From Sipunculus nudus (Eukaryota > Annelida > Sipuncula > Golfingiida > Sipunculidae), in contig CM049313.1 of the NCBI GenBank assembly GCA_026874595.1, forward strand, positions 44,854,659-44,918,658: DNA of 64,000 nucleotides, written 5' to 3'. Shown piece by piece: positions 57,501 to 64,000 of this stretch (the stretch's first letter is position 1; each line of letters opens with the position of its first letter). Made by a program: the position numbers and the translations under genes. The notes under the pieces are model-generated. The model was not told the origin of the DNA, did no database searches, and worked only from the letters and a program-made list of their open reading frames with translations.

Positions 57501-59958
57501 TTTCTTTTCTTTTAGGTTTGGCAGTTTACCTACCCTGCTGACCCTGCTGAAAAGCAGAGTGATAATAAAAAATATTGGACTTACACTTTTTACAATTGCA
57601 TATCTATAAATCTGATATGAGGGCCTGGACATGCCTTTTGAATTATTTTGGGCATCCATTACTGGATAATTTGCCCCAAGTTTGGTCTCTTATTGGAGAA
57701 TGTGGGATATCAAATGTCATACTTGTCAGAAATCCATTATGTCTGCCAGTTAGCCACCTTAGAAATTCTTTCTTCAGTGCAGTTTCAGTAATTTTTCTTT
57801 AATGTTTGGTCCGATTTAGAGAATGTTTGTTGTCTGATTTCAGACTTGTCAGAAGTCCAATATGGCCACCAGGCAACCATCTTTTAATTCCTTTTGATCA
57901 TTTTATCTTAAGAACAGTTAAAGTGAATGCAGTTGGATGTATATTTATGTAATCTTGTTAAGGATTGGGTCAAATATTTCTGAATAAATATTACCATCAT
58001 TTATAAAAGTGCAGTACAGTTGGCTTGTATTGAATAAAAATTCACACAGAAGCACCTGTTTCTCAATAATTCTTGCATGTATTTCCTTGATTTTTGCTAT
58101 ATATTTTGATCTTATATTTGCCCTTTGTGGTGTTCCTTTTGAGACTGACAGGTTTCAAGCAAGCTGTTTGAATAGTTCCTGATAGCTTAACAATCATGCA
58201 TTTTCCTCAGACCATCAATTCACTGTGTTTTAACCAGACATAGGTGATATATATTTCTGTTGTCATAGAAAATTTTCAACAAATTGGCAAATTGGTTCTT
58301 CAAAATTTGACTGGAAGTTGTGAATCTCAGTCCATGATGTCACAGGTCATGCTTGGCAGCTGAGCGTCATGACCCATGGGTCACTTGTTGACCGGGTTCT
58401 GCTGCCGCGTTCGTTTCCAGAGAACTCCTCTGAGACTACTTGACGGATTTTTCTGAAACTTACACAAATTATCGGGTCACATGTGAACTGGTGCCTAACC
58501 AAGTGACCTTGACCTCTGACCTTTCCTCTCTGCCCAGCGTCCATTAGTGCGTCTGTTTCCACACATAAACCCACATATGGGAACCATTTGACTGATCGGG
58601 AAAAAATTTTTTACACAAATGTAGCCCTGGGATAGCTAAATAACATACATAAAAAAAGGTGGCGCCACCTGCAACCATGTTTACACAGTGTCCATCTGTT
58701 CATCTGCCTTAGGTTTAAATCACTCATATTTCTGCAGTGGTTTGACTAATTCACCTAAAATTCGACATGCGTATACATCCAAGATAGCTTTCTTGATTTT
58801 GTGACAGGTGGCGGCACCTACATTCACGTTAACGCTGCAGACATCCAAGCTCATATCTCGGGAACTGTCTGACCGATCAGAAAAAAATTTTACACAAATG
58901 TAGCCCTTGGATAGCTTTATAACTTACACAAAAATGGTGGCGCCACCTGCAGCCATTTTTGCACAGCGTCCATCTGTTTGTCTGCCTTGGGTTAAAATCA
59001 CTCATCTCTGCAGTGGTTTGACTAATTCACCTGAAATTCGGCATGCGTATACATCCCGCATAGCTTTCTTGATTTTATGACAGGTGGCGCCACCTACCTT
59101 CACGTTAATGCTGCAGACATCCAAGCTCATATCTCGGGAACCGTTTGACCGATCAGGAAAAAAAATTTACACAAATGTAGCCCTTGGATAGCTTTATAAC
59201 ATACACACAAATGGTGGCGCCACCTGCAGCCATTTTCGCACAGCGTCCATCTGTTTGTCTGCCTTGGGTTAAAATCACTCATATCTCTGCAGTGGTTTGA
59301 CCAAATTACCTGAAATTCGACATGCGTATACATCCCGCATAGCTTTCTTGATTTTAAGAAAGGTGATGCCACCTACATTCACGTTCACGCTGCAGACATT
59401 AATGCTTATATCTCCTGACTCGTTTGACCAATCAGGAAAAAAAATTTACACAAATGTAGCCCTTTGATATCTTTATAACATTCACAAAAATGGTGCAGCC
59501 ACCTGCAGCCATTTTTGCACAGCATCCATCTGTTTGTCTGCTGTGGGATAAAATCATTCATATCTCTGCAGTGGTTTGACTTTTCCACATGAGATTTTGC
59601 ATGTGTATACATCTTGGATAGTTACTTGTTCAAATAACAGGTGGCGCCACCTACAATCATGGTTATGTGATGTGTGTTTCCCCTTGCCACTCAATCCATG
59701 CCTCACTTCACCCGTCCTTCTCTGATTTTGGCGGATACACGTAGTCACTTGTCGACTACCCGTATTCTAGTTTTAAACATTATTGCTTATAATAATTTAA
59801 TTTGACAAATTCTTTTACTATTTCATTTTTAATTGCAGAGTGAACATGCTAGTAACTCACAGTGCTGGTACATTTCCTGCACTGAGCCTTTTGGCAGAAC
59901 ATGATATATTTGATGGTGGTGCTTTTATATGTCCTACTGCAGCACACATGCATTTCAA
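53966..59958 (+). CDS. Alpha/beta-hydrolase gene, 3 exons, incomplete
   Basis: Joining exons 53966-54527, 55112-55223 and 59839-59958 (GT-AG introns, phases 1 and 2) gives about 264 residues, continuing beyond. Residues 1-40 are rich in Arg, Ser and Thr with almost no acids, a possible mitochondrial presequence. A strand-loop LGLHGTPG (155-162) fits the oxyanion-hole region, LLNLPGYG (183-190) the next core strand, and VTHSAG (230-235) the nucleophile elbow with Ser233. The elbow lacks the first Gly of GxSxG (Thr instead). The pattern recalls the nematode DUF1057-type hydrolases, by memory only. The catalytic acid and His would lie in later exons not in this window. The substrate is unknown. 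Confidence 0.8.
55050..55107 (+). repeat. Family 1 3' terminus at the intron 1 acceptor
   Basis: GACTGAGCATCATTACCCATGGGTCACTT is a diverged family 1 3' end (compare 32700-32731). It merges directly into the pyrimidine tract of the exon 2 acceptor. No 5' end of the family is seen in intron 1. Confidence 0.6.
55112..55223 (+). CDS. Hydrolase exon 2
   Basis: The acceptor TTCTTTTCCAG ends at 55111. The exon codes for YGVTSGINKATDRSFHHSNE and ERVKFILGFLKEIGVS, a lid and helix before the nucleophile strand. The donor is AAG then GTAAGA. The bases just upstream are a family 1 3' terminus. Confidence 0.8.
55945..55980 (+). mobile_element. Family 4 element, 5' hairpin (split)
   Basis: TATCTGCCAAAAC, GAA loop, GTTTTGCGGATA forms a strong hairpin (55945-55972). 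The element is interrupted by a family 1 insertion and appears to continue at 58390. Confidence 0.6.
55983..58389 (+). mobile_element. Helentron-associated-like element with family 1 ends and family 2 core
   Basis: The 5' end is AGCTCAGCTGACT with a degraded second arm. The 3' end is CAGCTGAGCG, GACCCATGGGTC and CACTTGTT at 58389. Between 56200 and 57070 the tandem units (about 150 bp, with GGTCAAAGGTCA and GCCTGTGGATGCATTTTAAG) resemble family 2, not family 1. 57070-58340 is AT-rich with no recognised gene. It lies within intron 2 of the hydrolase gene and inside a family 4 element. Confidence 0.6.
58390..59752 (+). mobile_element. Family 4 element, core and 3' end
   Basis: Starts with the family 4 post-hairpin sequence (GTTCGTTTCC, compare 47278). 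It contains about four tandem units of roughly 277 bp (ATATCTCGGGAAC joints near 58851, 59128 and 59406) with GGTGGCGCCACC palindromes, one or two per unit. The end has TTTTGGCGGATAC (59726-59738), the inverse of the 5' arm, and CACTTGT at 59752. Confidence 0.65.
59839..59958 (+). CDS. Hydrolase exon 3 with nucleophile elbow
   Basis: The acceptor TTTTTAATTGCAG precedes it. The exon codes for VNMLVTHSAGTFPALSLLAE and then HDIFDGGAFICPTAAHMHF, completing the Arg225 codon begun in exon 2. The donor is CAA then GTGAGT. No further exon was found to 64000. Confidence 0.8.
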
Positions 59959-60225
59959 GTGAGTAATACATTTACATGTGTCAGCAAACCTTGACATAGA
60001 AAAAACATGCAGTTTAGTGTATGAAATGTGAGAAACTAAAAAAATGAAATAAAAGTAGAATAACATGTACGAGTAACTTAACACATTGCCTTTGAATTTA
60101 TTGAGCTCATGTATAAATTTAGTATCATTTACTGAAAGTGATATGTGCTATATTGATTAGTTGCAAGATGCATTTATTACATGAAACCCTGGGGGATGCT
60201 CATGTGTTATTGTAGTGTGATTGGC
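59959..60225. other. Intron 3 start, gene-free
   Basis: Follows the donor of hydrolase exon 3. Nothing recognised. Confidence 0.4.
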
Positions 60226-60432
60226 TGAAAGTCATCTGAGTTTGAGTGACAGGCCTTTACCAATCTTTGTACCAAGCATAAGTAAGTCACATGTTTTTAC
60301 AAGTTTTACTATTTACTTTAAGCTCCGCTGACTTTTGAGTCATCTGAGCTATAGTGATGGTCCTTTGCCTATCTGTTAAACTGTCATGTTTTGAAAATGT
60401 TTGACCTAGGAACCCAAAATTTGGCAAACTGT
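60226..60432 (+). repeat. Family 1-like 5' region, split by an insertion
   Basis: A hairpin-like GCTCCGCTGACT...AGTCATCTGAGCTA stands at 60321-60353, followed by core sequence like 28230-28270 (GTTTGACCTAGGAACC..., TTTGGCAAACTGTTAGA). The core resumes at 63150 after the inverted-repeat element. A shorter hairpin relic is at 60226-60250. Confidence 0.55.
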
Positions 60433-63149
60433 TAGACCTGGGGTCAGTTCTGAATTGAATTAGAATCGAAGGGAAAATTGTATGAATTGGAATTGAATTG
60501 AAAAAATGAAAATGAATTGGAATTGAATTGGAGTTGAAGTTTTAATGCTCCACTGAATTGATCAGAATTGATGAACAAAAGTTCTAGTTCTAGAATTTCA
60601 TAAGTGATGCTCATCAGAAGTTGCTTAAGGTCAGTTTGGAGATCCCTTGCAGTATTAGGTAAAAATCAAACACAAATGTCTCTAATGGGTGACACAAACA
60701 TGATAACAGCTTAAATTCTTCTTAATCACTATTCCTGAATTGTTTGTATCAACAAATTAAGCACACCCGAGACGTGATTATAATATGATATTTAGTAAAA
60801 GAAATTTTCAGAATTTCCAAGTAATAGTAATATAAAAGATATAAAATTGAGCAGTTATAGTAATGATAAAAGAATAATATAATTTGTATTTCCTTCTATT
60901 ACTTCCCATTTTCTGCTGTGCCATAAAGCATGTGATTAGATGATACTGAGCTGACCTTTTCTGGTTGAGTGACTTGCTAGGATATGCTTAATATAATAGC
61001 ATCCAGTTTGCCTGGAGCTGCTCTGCTGGCCTGGTGTGCTTGGACAGAGTGTAATCTATCTGGTGACCAGTGGTTCTGATTAGTGATTACCTAGGACACT
61101 TTACTGGCCATAACAAGCAACAGCCATGAGACAGCCAAGTATGTCCAACAGACTACAACTGACTATAATCAGTCAAATTATATAACACATGAGTGCTTAT
61201 TCAAGCACCAAGTTTGTTGATGCACCATTGTTAGGGGATTTAATAGTGATCATCCCCCTCCCCCATGCTATGTAGGAACAAAACTTCAAAGCTGCCCTGC
61301 AAAACCATCAAGTCAAATTTTATACATTGTTATGGTTCTGTGTGTAAGTAAACAGTCTGTATGTACAAATGTGTATTGTTACCATAAAAAGAAGGCATGA
61401 CCAGAAGTCTGATCTTGTGCAAGGGTAACAATTCACAAACAAGAAGCATATTTCCACTCGTGTACAGGATTATACAAACTGTTAAGAATGAAATATTGGC
61501 ACATCCCATAAGAGAAAATGCTATATTTCGAAATTCAAGTAAATCAAACATGCCTGGTATGTGAAAAGGCCCCTTTAATGTCTTATTTGCATTTAGGGGC
61601 TCTTGTCCTCTTTATCATTAAGGTAGGAGGCTTTTGACCTGGGTGCTTTTGTCTTGGGGGGGCCTTTGTCTGTACCCCCCCAAACCCTCCTCATAATCAA
61701 GAGAACTTTAATTAATATTTTCTTCACCAAAATAGATTATTTGAATATACATTAATTGCACTAGGAAATAATGGCCACTCATTTAGAATCCAGTTAAACC
61801 TTTATCTGCATTTTGGTAGTTTACCAGATCATAAGGAATAATTTCCAAACAAAACAAGTCAAACCTGTTTGGCTTCTATGCCTTACCACATGAAATGGCA
61901 AAATTGTATTAAGTGATATTTCATTTAGCTTTGGAGCAAATTAAACCAATTCTGGACACAATTGTGATTTGTTTACTTATTATCCCCACGCAATGAAGTT
62001 GCAAAAGGGATATAGAGACGCCTCAGTTCATCTGTCTGTCCGTCCTTCCATCTGTCCGTCTGAAATTGACTGTGGATCAATTTCAAGCCAAACCATTTGC
62101 CCAAAACCTTTCATCTCACACATATGGCTTATCCTCCCATGGATGAAGAAACCTAACGATTTTGAGGTCGCGGGGTCAAAGGTTACGGCCACAGCACCCT
62201 CTTCATAAAAAAGCCTTTCATCTCGCACAAATGGCTTGCCTTCCCATGAATGAAGAAACCTATCGATTTTGAGGTCATGGGGTCAAAGGTCATGGCCACA
62301 GTACCTACTTCTTGAAAAAGCTTGTGGATCGATTTCAAGCCAAATTGTTTGACCTAAACCTTTCATCTCGCACATATGGCTTACCCACCCATTGATGAAG
62401 TAACCTGATGTTTTTGAGGTCAAGGGGTCAAAGTTCACAGCCACAGCACCAACTTCTTGAAAAAGCTTGTGGACCCATTTTAAGCAAAACCATGTGACCT
62501 AAACCTTTCAGCATGGACATATGGCTCACCCACCCATGGATGAAGTAACCTATCAATTTTTAGGTCATTGGGTCAAAGGTCACGGCCACAGCACCCACTT
62601 CTTGAAAAGTTTGTGGACCCATTTTAAGCAAAACGTTAGACCTAAACCTTTCATCATGCACATTTGGCTTACCCACCCATGAATGAAGAAACCTATCGAT
62701 TTTGAGGTCGTGGGGTCAAAGGTCACGGCCACAGCACCCACTTCTTGAAAATGCTTGTGGATCAATTTCAAGCCAACCCGTTTGACCAGAACTTATCATC
62801 TCGCACATATGCCTCACACACTGATACATGTACAACTTATTGAGTTTGACATCAAAGCTCAAGCTCACACACCTCCCCACCTCATTTTAACACTTGCGTA
62901 ATACACCCCATATCATTATGCTCCCATGCGAGGGGATGCTTCGCTTTGTGGTGCCCTTGTTAATGAAAATGTAAAAGAACTCATGTGATAACATTCTTAC
63001 ATGCCAATGAAATTTATAAAATTATTTGAATTGAATTGGAATTGATAATTTTATCAAGCACATTAAATTGAATTGTAATTGAAGTTTCATTTATGTTCCT
63101 GAACTGGAATGGAATTGGAATTGAAATATTTGAATTGACCCCGGGTCTA
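60433..63149. mobile_element. Inverted-repeat DNA element with GAATTG arrays (2.7 kb)
   Basis: The left end TAGACCTGGGGTCAGTTC is matched inverted at the right end as TAGACCCGGGGTCAATTC. Subterminal regions at both ends are packed with GAATTG/CAATTC words (60455-60600 and 63005-63140). The host copy of family 1 is split cleanly: CTGT flanks both ends, or ACTGTTAGA if the duplication is longer. No transposase recognised. A family 2 element is nested inside. Confidence 0.7.
61978..62961 (+). mobile_element. Helentron-associated-like element, family 2, copy 2
   Basis: Same ends as 51667-52694: 5' ATCCCCACGCAATGAAGTTGC with GGGAT, a GTCTGTCCGTCC run, about five units of 145 bp, then GCGAGGGGAT (62928-62937) and CCCTTGTT. 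The final 150 bp are almost identical to the other copy, while the cores differ in unit number and sequence. Confidence 0.75.
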
Positions 63150-63504
63150 CTGTTAGATTTCCCCCAAGGACTCCTACCAAACCAAAAATTGGGTCACCTG
63201 GACACAGTTCTTTTGAGACATTAAGAAAAACCTCCATATTCAGTTAAAAGCTTGAAGCTTATATTAAAGTTTTGGAAAACCATTCTAGACAAATATTTTT
63301 TTTTATAACCATTGTTACACTTACACATTAGCTAGCTGACATTAGGTCAGCCAGGCAGCCTGCAGTAACCACCAGAGAGACCCAACCTCTATCATTTTTC
63401 TCTCTCTGTCCCTCTTCCTCTCTCTCTCCCTTCCTCATGACAGCTTCAATATTAAATCTTACAATTTCATATTTTTCAATACTTTTGATAAATTTTGTAA
63501 ATTT
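63150..63504 (+). repeat. Continuation of split family 1 core
   Basis: Starts CTGTTAGATTTCCCCC and matches 28269-28340. A CT-rich run follows near 63400-63430. Confidence 0.5.
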
Positions 63505-64000
63505 TAGCTCAGCTGAATGAAAGTCAACTGAGGTATAGGTATGGTGCTTTGTCCGTCTAGGTGTCCAACCATCCGTTAGCAGGGCACCAGTTGTAACCGC
63601 TGGACCTAAACACTTCTATGTGTACATCCAGAGAAGTCAATAAAAATCTCCTTGGAAACCTGAAAAGAGGTCAGTGTGACCCATATCCTCAGATTTATTG
63701 GGCTTGTAAGTAACCCCCAAATAACTTAAATTTGATACAAAACCTCCAGATTCTTGATAATTAATGCATGGATTGCCATGAATCTTGCCTTGAATATTGA
63801 TCATGGCTCGTTTTGTCAGTTTCTGAACACTGCTGGTGCCACCTATTTTTTCAAATTTTTTTTTCTTTTTGACAGCGTCAATTGTTAGCAATTATGTCAG
63901 TTTCTCAGCTGTGGTTTCATCCAGTGTCCTGAAACCCTATGTGCTTTAATATTATGATTGGTTTCATCAGTTTCTGAAGACTGGTGGCACCACCTCTATT
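63505..64000 (+). mobile_element. Family 1 element, cut by window end
   Basis: AGCTCAGCTGA, loop, TCAACTGAGGTATAG starts a new copy. GTTAGCAGGGCACCAGTTGT and CTCCTTGGAAACCTGAAA show the 340-bp core type. Confidence 0.6.

Overview
The window looks like nuclear DNA of an invertebrate animal, most likely a lophotrochozoan such as a mollusc. It is AT-rich and gene-poor, has an intron-containing gene, and is packed with LTR and non-LTR retrotransposons, inverted-repeat DNA transposons and tandem-core elements with CCGT runs. The taxon is inferred from the repeat style, not from a marker gene.

Only one host gene is supported: an alpha/beta-hydrolase on the + strand with three exons (53966-54527, 55112-55223, 59839-59958). 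It continues past the right part of the window. Its second intron (4.6 kb) is filled with nested repeats.

Layout. 1-3540: gene-free, two dispersed repeats. 3541-7250: decayed Ty3/gypsy element on the minus strand (protease, RT, RNase H and integrase pieces). 9536-13910: a second Ty3/gypsy relic with gag, an open integrase frame and a zinc-knuckle tail, cut by a 2.16-kb hAT-like element. 14197-16818, 20086-20818 and 22264-24437: three inverted-repeat elements; the first carries a nested rolling-circle-like element. 25040-26130: LINE relic, minus strand. 26450-33390: two tandem arrays, the second split by a 4.6-kb composite insertion. 34021-41317: complete-length Ty3/gypsy element with 1156-bp LTRs, 5-bp target duplication, PBS and PPT. 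Its pol order is protease, integrase, RT, RNase H, which is copia-like and matches the Gmr1 group. Its LTRs are about 99.5% identical, yet its coding region carries several stops, a deletion and a frameshift. 41318-53500: further repeats, a LINE 3' half, a gypsy fragment and a tRNA-like relic. 53871-64000: the hydrolase gene and nested elements.

The most unusual pattern is that four sequence-unrelated repeat families share one plan. Each has a 5' hairpin, usually followed by a CCGT-like run or GC-rich stretch, a core of 140-340-bp tandem units, an inverted copy of the 5' arm near the 3' end, and a terminus ending in CTTGT or TTTTGT. Two well-resolved insertions fall in T runs. This is the plan of Helentron-associated / DINE-1-type elements (inference). 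One copy has a single 5' end but two successive 3' ends, and another carries the core type of a different family.
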